From Nitrososphaera sp. (GTDB taxonomy: Archaea; Thermoproteota; Nitrososphaeria; Nitrososphaerales; Nitrososphaeraceae), in assembly GCF_013388945.1 (NCBI RefSeq), contig NZ_JACAEH010000019.1:1-36979 (forward strand): a stretch of 36,979 bases of DNA. Reading direction: 5' to 3'. Each line of letters starts with the position of its first letter. Position 1 is the stretch's first letter. The notes below the pieces were generated by a model. That model had not been told where the DNA came from. It saw nothing but the letters and a program-made list of their open reading frames with translations, and ran no database searches. The translations under genes and the position numbers were made by a program. Positions 22,310 to 29,480 of the stretch are shown here, in pieces.

Positions 22310-22882
22310 GTGTCAGGGAAAAAGGGGGGAGGTAAGCGCGACGACAGCTATTTTGCGGCCGAGAGGCGAAAGAACAAGAACACACGCCTGTTGCTCATCG
22401 GGGCCGGCATCGGCGTCGCCATCGCGGCTGTAGCAGCTGCATTTGCGTACCAATCCATCAACCCTCCAGACCCTTACGTCCTTGGCTCTGCGCACGAACA
22501 CGCCGTGTTTGCAGTAATCCTTGACGGGCAAAAAATAGACTTTTCGCAGGACAAGTACCAGGTCAAGTCGCGGTTCATACACGTCGAGAACAACGACGGG
22601 ACGACGATTCATCGTCACGCCGTAGGTGTGCCTTTTGAATTCTTCCTTGAAAGCGTCGGCATGGGAATACAGGGCGACTGCTTTGTCCGCGACGACGGCC
22701 AGCAATTCTGCGACGACGGAGGCAAGCAGCTCAGGTTCTTTGTCAACGGCGAAGAGGTCGACCTGCTCGCCAACTATGTTGTGGAGGACGAGGACCGTGT
22801 GCTTGTGATATACGGCAACCAGACCGATGAGGAGATCCAGCAGGAACTTACCCTGCTTGATGAGACGCCGGTCAAGAAGTAA
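22310..22882 (+). CDS. Membrane-anchored His-rich extracytoplasmic protein
   Basis: The 190-residue protein starts with GTG 22310 (leaderless by its TATA spacing). A basic N-terminus (SGKKGGGKRDDSYFAAERRKNKNTR) precedes one transmembrane anchor (about residues 27-47), so the rest lies outside the membrane. The outer domain has HEHAVFAVILDGQKIDFSQ, RFIHVENNDGTTIHRHAVGVPFEFF, two cysteines spaced for a disulfide (DCFVRDDGQQFC) and LRFFVNGEEVDLL. The His residues (HEH, IHRHA) could bind copper or another metal, which would suit a copper-dependent ammonia oxidiser. Similar proteins recur in thaumarchaea as I recall, without assigned function. Confidence 0.75.
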   Translation: MSGKKGGGKRDDSYFAAERRKNKNTRLLLIGAGIGVAIAAVAAAFAYQSINPPDPYVLGSAHEHAVFAVILDGQKIDFSQDKYQVKSRFIHVENNDGTTIHRHAVGVPFEFFLESVGMGIQGDCFVRDDGQQFCDDGGKQLRFFVNGEEVDLLANYVVEDEDRVLVIYGNQTDEEIQQELTLLDETPVKK

Positions 22883-22886
22883 ACGT

Positions 22887-22895
22887 GATATAAAG
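22887..22895 (+). promoter_or_regulatory. TATA box of larC
   Basis: GATATAAAG ends 19 bases before ATG 22914, consistent with a leaderless larC-larE-desulfurase transcript. It supports this start over the frame reaching back to 22827. Confidence 0.6.
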
Positions 22896-22913
22896 CGCCA
22901 CTCAATGACTTGC

Positions 22914-24155
22914 ATGGCAAAGCTAGCGGTCATTGACTGCCAGGTCGCCGGGATCGCCGGCGACATGCTGATGTCGGCCCTTGTGGACGCCGGCGCTGAC
23001 AGGAAAAAGGTAGCCGATGCAATCTTTGCCTGCCAGAAATTCCTGAAGGGAAGCAAGATAACCAAGGTGTCGTTTGACAAAATAACAACACACGGGTTTT
23101 ACGCGACGCAGCTTGCGCTTGTCTGCAAGGACAGCGTGCACGAGCGCAAAGGGGCGGAGATGACAGGCGCGCTTGAAAAGACCTGCGACCTGCTCGGCAT
23201 ATCCGGCAAGGCGCGCAGGTTTGCCGAGTCGTCGCTCAAATCGATAATATCTGCCGAAGCCACAATCCACGGCGAGAGCCCGGACAGCGTCCACCTGCAC
23301 GAGGCGTCAAGCATAGACACGCTTGCAGACATTGTGGGCTGCGCGGTCGCGCTAGACGACCTCGGGCTGTTTGACGCACAGGTGTATTCCACAAAAATAG
23401 CGGTGGGCGCCGGCACGCTGAAGTTCTCGCACGGCAAGGTGCCAAACCCTGCCGATGCAGTACTGCACATATTCAAGGGCCGGCAGTTTGTGCTCGAAGG
23501 CGGGCAGGCAAAAGACGAGCTTGCCACGCCCACCGGCTCCGCACTTCTTGCCAATATTGCCCAGAAAAGCGTCGACTCGTACCCGCCCATCACCGTGGAA
23601 AAAATCGGCTACGGGGCAGGCTGCAAGAAATTCGCCGGCTTTGCCAACCTTGTCAGGGTTACGATAGGCACGGCGCCGGCTGCGGCTGAAAAAGACACGG
23701 TGTGCCTCGTGGAGACAAACGTCGACGACGTAACCGGCGAGACTCTTGGCAACCTCATAGAAAAGCTGACCGAGGCCGGCGCAAAGGACGTGACCGTCCT
23801 GACGGGCACCGGCAAGAAGGGCCGGCCCTCCCATCTCGTGAGGGTTATATGCGATAACAGGCTACAGGACGCCATGCTCGACGTGCTGTTTGGCGAGACC
23901 GGGACTCTTGGCGCCCGGATACAGCAGGTGGAAAGGGTGGTTCTTCCCCGCGAAATAATCACAGTGCCGGTAAAGATAGCGGGCAGCACGTTCAACGTCC
24001 ACGTCAAGGTCGCCAAGGACGCTGCAGGTAACATAAGGGGAGCCAAGCCCGAGTTTGAAGACATCAAGATAATCGCCGCGCGCTGCGGCATGCCTGCCCG
24101 GCGCGTGGCAGAGCTCGTGGGCGCGCAGGTGGCGCAAAAGACTGGTGCGACATGA
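22914..24155 (+). CDS. larC: LarC, nickel insertion into the NPN cofactor precursor
   Basis: LarC is the CTP-dependent cyclometallase that inserts nickel into the pincer nucleotide. The 413-residue protein has IDCQVAGIAGDMLMSALVDAGAD, ESPDSVHLHEASSIDTLADIVGCAVALDDLG (the LHEVGxxD-like region), ELATPTGSALLANIA, and the C-terminal part with VETNVDDVTGETLGNLIEKLTEAGAKDVTV, KKGRPSHLVRVIC and a basic end. In Lactiplantibacillus, LarC is made from two frames by frameshifting; here it is one uninterrupted frame. Start ATG 22914 is fixed by the TATA box. It overlaps larE by four bases. Confidence 0.95.
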   Translation: MAKLAVIDCQVAGIAGDMLMSALVDAGADRKKVADAIFACQKFLKGSKITKVSFDKITTHGFYATQLALVCKDSVHERKGAEMTGALEKTCDLLGISGKARRFAESSLKSIISAEATIHGESPDSVHLHEASSIDTLADIVGCAVALDDLGLFDAQVYSTKIAVGAGTLKFSHGKVPNPADAVLHIFKGRQFVLEGGQAKDELATPTGSALLANIAQKSVDSYPPITVEKIGYGAGCKKFAGFANLVRVTIGTAPAAAEKDTVCLVETNVDDVTGETLGNLIEKLTEAGAKDVTVLTGTGKKGRPSHLVRVICDNRLQDAMLDVLFGETGTLGARIQQVERVVLPREIITVPVKIAGSTFNVHVKVAKDAAGNIRGAKPEFEDIKIIAARCGMPARRVAELVGAQVAQKTGAT

Positions 24156-24958
24156 CAGACTTTGAAAGGCTTGCCGGGTGGTTCGTGCAAAACGGCGAGC
24201 GGGCGCTGGTGGCGCTCTCTGGCGGGGTGGACAGCGCCGTGGTCGCGCTTGCCGCAAAAAAAGCCCTTGGCAACAACACCGTCGCAGTCACGGCAGACTA
24301 CAAGACGCTTGCAGAAGAAGAGCTAGAGAGCGCGAGGCAGGTCGCGCGTGAGATAGGCATACGCCACGTGATAATCGAGTACGACGAGCTGGAAAACCCG
24401 GAATTTGTGAAAAACGACGGCTCGCGTTGTTATCATTGCCGGACAGAGCTTGGTGAGCACCTTGCAAGGGAGGCAGAAAAGCTTGGAATAGCGCTGATGG
24501 TAGACGGCACGCACGTCGACGACCTGTCAGACTACCGCCCCGGGATTCGCGCGCTGCGCGAAAACGGCGTGCGGAGCCCGCTTGCAGAGCTTGGCATCGG
24601 AAAGGCGTCAGTCAGGCAGATGGCAAAAGATCACAACCTGTCGGTGCACGACAGGCCGTCAAACGCGTGCCTTGCTTCGAGAATACCTGCAGGCATGGAA
24701 GTCACCTATGAAAAACTGCGCAGAATAGAAAGCGCCGAGATCGCAGTCAAGTCTGTGTTTGGCGTGAGGCAGGTGCGCGTGCGCGACCACGGCGACGTGG
24801 CGAGAATAGAGGTCGGAAAGGACGAGCTCCTCAGGGTGTTTGACGCAGACAAGCTTGCGATAATCGACGCCAAGCTGAAGGAGCTCGGCTTCAAGTTCGT
24901 CGCAGTCGATGCGGCCGGCTACAGGCAGGGCAGGCTAGCGGTGGTGGAAAATGGCTGA
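24152..24958 (+). CDS. larE: LarE, sulfur transferase for the NPN cofactor (probable Fe-S type)
   Basis: LarE is a PP-loop ATPase that adenylates the pincer precursor carboxylates and turns them into thiocarboxylates. The 268-residue protein has SGGVDS (residues 23-28), Cys93 and Cys96 in RCYHCRTEL, and Cys173 in NACLASRIPAG. Single-Cys LarE enzymes sacrifice that sulfur; the three-Cys arrangement is associated with [4Fe-4S] LarE enzymes that can use external sulfide. The gene overlaps larC by four bases and the following cysteine desulfurase by eight, which provides a natural sulfur source. Confidence 0.95.
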   Translation: MTDFERLAGWFVQNGERALVALSGGVDSAVVALAAKKALGNNTVAVTADYKTLAEEELESARQVAREIGIRHVIIEYDELENPEFVKNDGSRCYHCRTELGEHLAREAEKLGIALMVDGTHVDDLSDYRPGIRALRENGVRSPLAELGIGKASVRQMAKDHNLSVHDRPSNACLASRIPAGMEVTYEKLRRIESAEIAVKSVFGVRQVRVRDHGDVARIEVGKDELLRVFDADKLAIIDAKLKELGFKFVAVDAAGYRQGRLAVVENG

Positions 24959-26126
24959 GCGCATCTACCTTGACAGTGCCGCTTCGACGCCTGTTGCCGA
25001 CGACGTGATGCAGGAGATGCTGCCTTACCTGAAGCAGCAGTTCGGCAACCCGTCGTCGATACATTCCTTCGGGCGGGAGACCACGCGCGCAGTACAGCAG
25101 GCCCGAAAGCGCGTCGCAGAGCTTGTGGGCGCCAAGACGTCAGAGATAACGTTTACCTCGGGAGGCACGGAAGCCGACAACCTCGCAGTCAAAGGAGCCG
25201 CAGGCTATGCAAAAGACCGGCTGGGCAAAACGCACGTCATTACAAGCTACATAGAGCACGACGCGGTGCTCGAGCCCTGCCGCGACCTTGAGCGCTTGGG
25301 ATACAGTGTCACGTATCTCCCGGTTACTGCAAAGGGTGAGGTCCGGCCAGAGGACCTGCAAAAGGCGCTCACAGAAGACACGGCGCTTGTGAGCATCATG
25401 CACGCAAACAACGAGGTCGGGACGATACAGCCGGTAAAGGAGCTTTGCAGGATTGCGCACGGGGCTGGCGCGCTGTTCCACACAGACGCCGTGCAGGCCG
25501 CAGGCAAGATATCTGTCAGCGTGAAGGACCTCGGCGTCGACCTTCTCTCAATGTCGTCTCACAAGATAAACGGACCAAAGGGCGTGGGCGCGCTGTATGT
25601 CCGCGACGGCCTTGAGATATTCCCGCTGATACACGGCGGCGGGCAAGAGTCGGAGCTCCGCTCGGGGACCGAAAACGTGCCGGGAATCGTCGGCTTTGGC
25701 AAGGCCTGCGAGCTTGCCGCAAAGAACCTTGCAGTCTATCAAAAACAGGTGTCAGGGTTGCGCGACTATCTTGTCGATAAAGTGCTCAAGGAAATTCCGC
25801 ACAGCAGGCTCAACGGTTCTTCTGACAACCGCCTGCCTGCAAACGCGCACTTTACGTTCTTTGGCGTGAACGGCGAGGACCTGATAATCAAGCTGGACGA
25901 AAACGGCATCGCCGCGTCTACCGGCTCGGCATGCTCTGTCAAGAAGCAAAAGCCCTCTCACGTGCTGAAGGCCATGGGCTTTTCGTACGAGGAGATAACC
26001 GGCTCGCTCCGGCTTACGCTTTCTGCGCAGAACACGAAAGAGGAGATAGACCGTACAGTGTACGTGTTGTCAAACGTCGTAAAGGAGCTTCGAGCGCTTT
26101 CACCTTTCAAGTCAAAATACGTCTGA
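24951..26126 (+). CDS. Cysteine desulfurase (NifS/IscS class)
   Basis: The enzyme uses PLP to release sulfur from cysteine as a persulfide. The 391-residue protein has IYLDSAASTPV, FTSGGTEADNLAVKG, HANNEVGTIQ, the PLP lysine in SSHKINGPKGVGALYV (Lys205), RSGTENVPGIVGFG, and the active Cys328 in ASTGSACSVKKQKPSHVL. This is the class I NifS/IscS loop. Its start overlaps larE by eight bases; co-translation with larE suggests it feeds sulfur to LarE or its Fe-S cluster. General Fe-S cluster assembly is also possible because archaeal genomes often have few other desulfurases. Confidence 0.95.
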   Translation: MAERIYLDSAASTPVADDVMQEMLPYLKQQFGNPSSIHSFGRETTRAVQQARKRVAELVGAKTSEITFTSGGTEADNLAVKGAAGYAKDRLGKTHVITSYIEHDAVLEPCRDLERLGYSVTYLPVTAKGEVRPEDLQKALTEDTALVSIMHANNEVGTIQPVKELCRIAHGAGALFHTDAVQAAGKISVSVKDLGVDLLSMSSHKINGPKGVGALYVRDGLEIFPLIHGGGQESELRSGTENVPGIVGFGKACELAAKNLAVYQKQVSGLRDYLVDKVLKEIPHSRLNGSSDNRLPANAHFTFFGVNGEDLIIKLDENGIAASTGSACSVKKQKPSHVLKAMGFSYEEITGSLRLTLSAQNTKEEIDRTVYVLSNVVKELRALSPFKSKYV

Positions 26127-26130
26127 AAAT

Positions 26131-26140
26131 CTTTTTATGC
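26131..26140 (+). promoter_or_regulatory. TATA-like box of the peroxiredoxin gene
   Basis: CTTTTTATGC lies 23-32 bases before ATG 26163, consistent with a leaderless transcript. Confidence 0.6.
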
Positions 26141-26162
26141 TGATGCTGACCGGATTTCATTT

Positions 26163-26645
26163 ATGGCAAAGGCATCAGTTCCAAAGATAGGCCAGAAGGC
26201 ACCCGACTTTGAACTCCCCGACGCTGACATGAAGATGCACAAGCTCAGCGACTACAGGGGCAAAAAGACAGTCCTTGCGTTCTTTCCGGCGGCAGAGTCT
26301 CCCGTGTGCACCGCAGAGATGTGCACGCTCCGGGACTCGATGGACGAGCTGCGCGACTATGGTGCGCAGGTGCTCGGAATTTCAGTTGACGGCCCGTTTT
26401 CAAACAAGTTCTTTACGGTAAACCGCCACCTTAACTTCCCCGTGCTCTCTGACTATGACCGGAAAGTGATAAGCAGGTACGGCATCGTGATGAAGAATCT
26501 GGCCTCGCTCAAGGGCTACAACGCCGCAAAGAGGTCGGTGTTCATACTGGACGAGCAGGGCAAGGTGCGCTACAGGTGGGTGTCAGATAACCCGCTTGTT
26601 GAGCCAAACTACGCGGAGATAAAGGAGCACCTGAAGAACAACTAG
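26163..26645 (+). CDS. Peroxiredoxin, BCP/PrxQ-like
   Basis: Peroxiredoxins reduce H2O2 and organic peroxides. The 160-residue protein has the thioredoxin fold opening (VPKIGQKAPDFELPDADMKMHKLSDYRGKKTVLAFFP), peroxidatic Cys49 in the AAESPVCTAEMC loop, and Cys54 five residues later, the resolving cysteine position of atypical 2-Cys BCP/PrxQ enzymes. RSVFILDEQGKVRYRWV closes the fold. Length is typical. It has its own promoter; with msrB it is one of two oxidative-defence genes in the window. Confidence 0.95.
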   Translation: MAKASVPKIGQKAPDFELPDADMKMHKLSDYRGKKTVLAFFPAAESPVCTAEMCTLRDSMDELRDYGAQVLGISVDGPFSNKFFTVNRHLNFPVLSDYDRKVISRYGIVMKNLASLKGYNAAKRSVFILDEQGKVRYRWVSDNPLVEPNYAEIKEHLKNN

Positions 26646-26656
26646 CTCCTCCAATT

Positions 26657-26666
26657 CTTTATATAG
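26657..26666 (+). promoter_or_regulatory. TATA box of the CFI-box gene
   Basis: CTTTATATAG lies 19-28 bases before TTG 26685 and supports that TTG as the start of a leaderless mRNA. Confidence 0.6.
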
Positions 26667-26684
26667 AAAAGAAGGGCAAAAGGA

Positions 26685-27434
26685 TTGTTGCACAAAACGC
26701 TCCTCGGCGTTGCAGTTGCTGTTGCAGCCGTGCTTTCGCTGGGCCTGATCCCTGCGCCGGCAATGGGCCAGGACTCGCTTGGGTTCGGGGACAGGGTCTC
26801 GGTGGAAGTCACCCGGGCAAACCAGACGGGCACAAACGGCACCGATGGCGGGACCGCGCAGCCGTCGGGATGCCTCATAGCGACAGCGGCGTTTGGCTCG
26901 GAGCTGACGCCGCAGGTGCAATTCTTGCGCGACTTTAGGGACCAGCGCATACTTTCGACCGCAGCAGGCTCGAGCTTTATGAATGTCTTTAACACCTGGT
27001 ACTACAGCTTTAGCCCGTCAGTCGCAGACTATGAGCGGGAGCAGCCCTGGCTCCAGGCAGCGGTCAAGACTGCAATCTATCCGCTCCTTGGGATACTTGG
27101 CGTCGCAGAGAAAGGCTACAGCCTTGCGGACGGCGAAGCAGGCACGGTTCTTGCAGGGTTTGCTGCAAGCACACTCATCGGCGCGGTCTATTTGTCGCCG
27201 GCTGCTGTTGCCATTCGGAAAAAGGCGCCTGCGAAAAAACTTGCAATGGCGCTTGCCGTGGCGCTTGTTGCCTCGCTTGGCATGATAGCGGCAGGCGCGG
27301 CGCTTGAAAACAGCACGCTTCTCATGGCCTCGACTGCGCTGTTTGTGCTCTCTTCGATGGGAATGGGCATAGTGGCCGTGATGCGCCTTGCAAGAACGGT
27401 TGAAGACCGCCTTAAGGAAGGCCAAAGTCCATAA
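26685..27434 (+). CDS. Exported membrane protein with CFI-box domain
   Basis: The 249-residue protein begins at TTG 26685. Residues 1-28 form a signal peptide ending at PAMGQDS. A short Gly/Thr linker precedes the CFI-box motif, SGCLIATAAFGSELTPQVQFLRDFRDQRIL (Cys63), normally placed near protein ends in archaea and bacteria as CFI-box-CTERM. Unusually, here it is followed by about 155 residues with four hydrophobic segments (near residues 152-170, 185-200, 205-219 and 222-240). The CFI-box function is unknown. It forms the last G+C-rich gene before the island. Confidence 0.8.
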   Translation: MLHKTLLGVAVAVAAVLSLGLIPAPAMGQDSLGFGDRVSVEVTRANQTGTNGTDGGTAQPSGCLIATAAFGSELTPQVQFLRDFRDQRILSTAAGSSFMNVFNTWYYSFSPSVADYEREQPWLQAAVKTAIYPLLGILGVAEKGYSLADGEAGTVLAGFAASTLIGAVYLSPAAVAIRKKAPAKKLAMALAVALVASLGMIAAGAALENSTLLMASTALFVLSSMGMGIVAVMRLARTVEDRLKEGQSP

Positions 27435-27491
27435 ATAATTATCTTTCGATTTTGCTGCATAACAAGATGCAGTCAGACCGGGAGTAATATC

Positions 27492-27503
27492 TTATGCAAC
27501 ATT
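27492..27503. repeat. Candidate left edge repeat of the island
   Basis: TTATGCAACATT occurs just behind the stop of the ABC permease gene. An 11-of-12 match lies at 33778-33789, just outside the recombinase gene. Together they bracket the A+T-richer block and could be attachment-site remnants, though a match of this length may be chance. Confidence 0.35.
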
Positions 27504-28319
27504 CTACTCATTGTGCTGATTCAGGCCCCACCTAGCCCTTACTTTTTCTTCAAGCCTCATGAACACTAGTCGGTCAACAAGCAAGCCTATTGCAAAGATA
27601 GCTATCATAACCGCGATTATTTGACTCATGTCGTTGAATTCCCTGCCTACGTGAAGGACGTGACCAAGCCCGTAAAGGGTCGTTATCAGTATCTCCGCCC
27701 CTATCAAAGCATGCCACGCAAACGACCAAGCCTGCCGAATGCCCATGATGAGCGAGGGGGTAGCTGCAGGAATCATTACGTACCTGAGTAGCGCGAAACC
27801 ACTTGCGCCCATGTTCTTGGCAGCCCGTATGTAGATTGGGGGCACGTTGCGGATGGAGCCGTAGGTCGATGTCATGACAGAGAAGACTGACGCCATGATT
27901 ACTACAAAGAGTATGCCAAAGTCATTGAACCCTATCAGGAGTATTGAAAATGGCACCCACGCGATACTTGGAAATGTGAGTAGTCCTACTGCAAATGAGC
28001 TCATGGTCTTTCCAAAGCCCTGAAACTTCACCATCGTCAGTCCGACTGCGCCGCCTATTCCCACGGCCATTGCAAACCCTGCAAGGAGCCTCCACATAGT
28101 CACCCCGATACCGACTGTCATGGAAGAATCGGTCACGAGGCGGGCAATTGTTTCTATCACCTTCGCCGGAGTGGGCATGAGCACAGACGGGAAGATTCCG
28201 ATGTTTGAAACAAGCTGCCAGATTCCTACAAACGCGGCTAGGAAAAGGACGACATTGGCGATGTCAGTCGTATCTGGCCGGTATTCCTGCTTCCTAGCTT
28301 CAAGGATGGCTTTTTGCAA
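27504..28319 (-). CDS. ABC transporter permease, SsuC/TauC/NrtB type
   Basis: The 271-residue membrane protein has about six hydrophobic segments and the binding-protein-dependent permease (EAA-type) motif in RNVPPIYIRAAKNMGASGFALLRYVMIPAATPSLIMGIRQAWSFAWHALIGAEIL. This is the subgroup transporting sulfonates, taurine, nitrate or thiamine precursors. Its start overlaps the ATPase stop region by 20 bases, so the two are translated together. The exact substrate cannot be told from the permease. Codon use is less G+C-rich than that of genes outside the island. Confidence 0.9.
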   Translation of the reverse strand: MQKAILEARKQEYRPDTTDIANVVLFLAAFVGIWQLVSNIGIFPSVLMPTPAKVIETIARLVTDSSMTVGIGVTMWRLLAGFAMAVGIGGAVGLTMVKFQGFGKTMSSFAVGLLTFPSIAWVPFSILLIGFNDFGILFVVIMASVFSVMTSTYGSIRNVPPIYIRAAKNMGASGFALLRYVMIPAATPSLIMGIRQAWSFAWHALIGAEILITTLYGLGHVLHVGREFNDMSQIIAVMIAIFAIGLLVDRLVFMRLEEKVRARWGLNQHNE

Positions 28320-29115
28320 ACTTGAAATCCTCCTGCAGCTCGTTCAAAAGTTCTCTGCGGATTGCGCTTATCTCCGGGCTGTCAATGTCGTGGGGCTTTG
28401 GATAGTCTATCACAATTTCCCTCTTTATGCCTCTGGTGTGTGGCGAAAGGAGTATGATACGATCTCCCAGTTGGACGGCCTCGTTGATGTTGTGCGTGAC
28501 AAACAGGATCGTCTTGCCAGTCGATTTGTGTATCTGAAGTAACTGTTCGTGCAAAATCTCCCGCGTCTGCACGTCAAGCGCTGCAAAAGGCTCATCCATC
28601 AGTAATATCTGTGGGTCAAGTGCCAAAGCCCGCGCAATGGCTACCCTCTGCTTCATGCCCCCTGAGAGCTGGTATACGTATGAACCTGCAAACCTTGTCA
28701 GAGAGACCATTTCTATGAAATTACTGGCGATCTCTTTTCTGAGCTCCTTTGGGATTCCGGCGATCTTTAGCCCGAACTCTACGTTGTCCGTGACCGTCAG
28801 CCAGGGAAAGAGGGCTCCTTCCTGAAATATGACAACCCTCTCTGCTTTTCCAGTATTTTTGTTATCGCGCTTGGCAGAAATCGAGCCAGAATCAGGCGCG
28901 TCCAAGCCTGCTATTATGTTCAGAAGGGTGCTCTTGCCGCATCCTGAAGTACCCACTATAGTGACAAATTCACCTTCTCTCACGCGCAAGTTTAGTCTGT
29001 CGAGCACGCCGTGACGTCGAGGGTCACTGTTCTTCTCTACTTGCGGAAAGGTCTTGGAGACCTCTTTCAGTTCCAGAATTACGTTGCCCTGATATTCCTG
29101 TTCGATCTGAGCCAT
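28300..29115 (-). CDS. ABC transporter ATP-binding protein, SsuB/TauB/NrtD type
   Basis: The 271-residue ATPase has Walker A GTSGCGKST (residues 55-63), Q-loop VIFQEGALFPWLTV (Gln98), signature LSGGMKQRVAIARAL (150-164), Walker B LLMDEPFAALD (171-181) and H-loop ILFVTHNINEA. The FPWLTV after the Q-loop is characteristic of nitrate/sulfonate/taurine ATPases. A TATA-like TTATATCC (29138-29145) lies 23-30 bases before its ATG, so the ATPase-permease pair has its own promoter. Confidence 0.93.
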   Translation of the reverse strand: MAQIEQEYQGNVILELKEVSKTFPQVEKNSDPRRHGVLDRLNLRVREGEFVTIVGTSGCGKSTLLNIIAGLDAPDSGSISAKRDNKNTGKAERVVIFQEGALFPWLTVTDNVEFGLKIAGIPKELRKEIASNFIEMVSLTRFAGSYVYQLSGGMKQRVAIARALALDPQILLMDEPFAALDVQTREILHEQLLQIHKSTGKTILFVTHNINEAVQLGDRIILLSPHTRGIKREIVIDYPKPHDIDSPEISAIRRELLNELQEDFKFAKSHP

Positions 29116-29137
29116 CGCACAATGTCCTGTGCATAGC

Positions 29138-29145
29138 GGATATAA
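29138..29145 (-). promoter_or_regulatory. TATA-like box of the ABC ATPase-permease pair
   Basis: TTATATCC, read on the minus strand, is at leaderless distance from ATG 29115. It shows that the pair is transcribed separately from the binding-protein gene. Confidence 0.55.
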
Positions 29146-29226
29146 CTCACGTCAAAGACGCAACATCTGCGAGTTTGATGCCGATTTGGCTTAGGAGATC
29201 AGATACCATGGGATCATTGGAAAAGT

Positions 29227-29436
29227 TCACACCTGCCTTGATGTTCCCCACTTCACGCTGTTCCATATTCTTTCATGCAGATAGTAAATAGCAGTAGCCG
29301 ATACGCTGAAAACTATCGTGATAATGGTAGTCTGCTGCAGATTGCCCGTAAATATCCAAGAAATCAGAGCCAAAAGACCTGTAAGAATTGCCCTATAACT
29401 GAGCATCTTTACAAGCGACCTTTTTCGCGTTTCCAT
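29227..29436 (-). CDS. DUF2061-type small membrane protein
   Basis: The 69-residue protein reads KRSLVKMLSYRAILTGLLALISWIFTGNLQQTTIITIVFSVSATAIYYLHERIWNSVKWG, the full DUF2061 pattern: two transmembrane helices and the closing HERxWxxxxWG. In other organisms this gene often lies with sulfate-assimilation or sulfur genes, in line with the sulfonate-type transporter here. A TATA-like sequence (29456-29465) precedes the ATG. After KWG the frame adds only TSRQV and stops. Function unknown. Confidence 0.88.
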   Translation of the reverse strand: METRKRSLVKMLSYRAILTGLLALISWIFTGNLQQTTIITIVFSVSATAIYYLHERIWNSVKWGTSRQV

Positions 29437-29455
29437 AGCCGTGTTACGATCTTGA

Positions 29456-29465
29456 GGATATAAAA
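29456..29465 (-). promoter_or_regulatory. TATA-like box of the DUF2061 gene
   Basis: TTTTTATATCC-like sequence, read on the minus strand, lies 20-29 bases before ATG 29436 and behind the stop of the binding-protein gene. Confidence 0.55.
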
Positions 29466-29480
29466 AAGAGGGAAAGAAGA

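Noticed and set aside
29131-29240. Possible frameshifted extension of the DUF2061 protein
   Set aside because: After KWG another frame continues for about 30 residues, but DUF2061 proteins normally end near here, and the region also contains the ATPase promoter, so an accidental open stretch is more likely.
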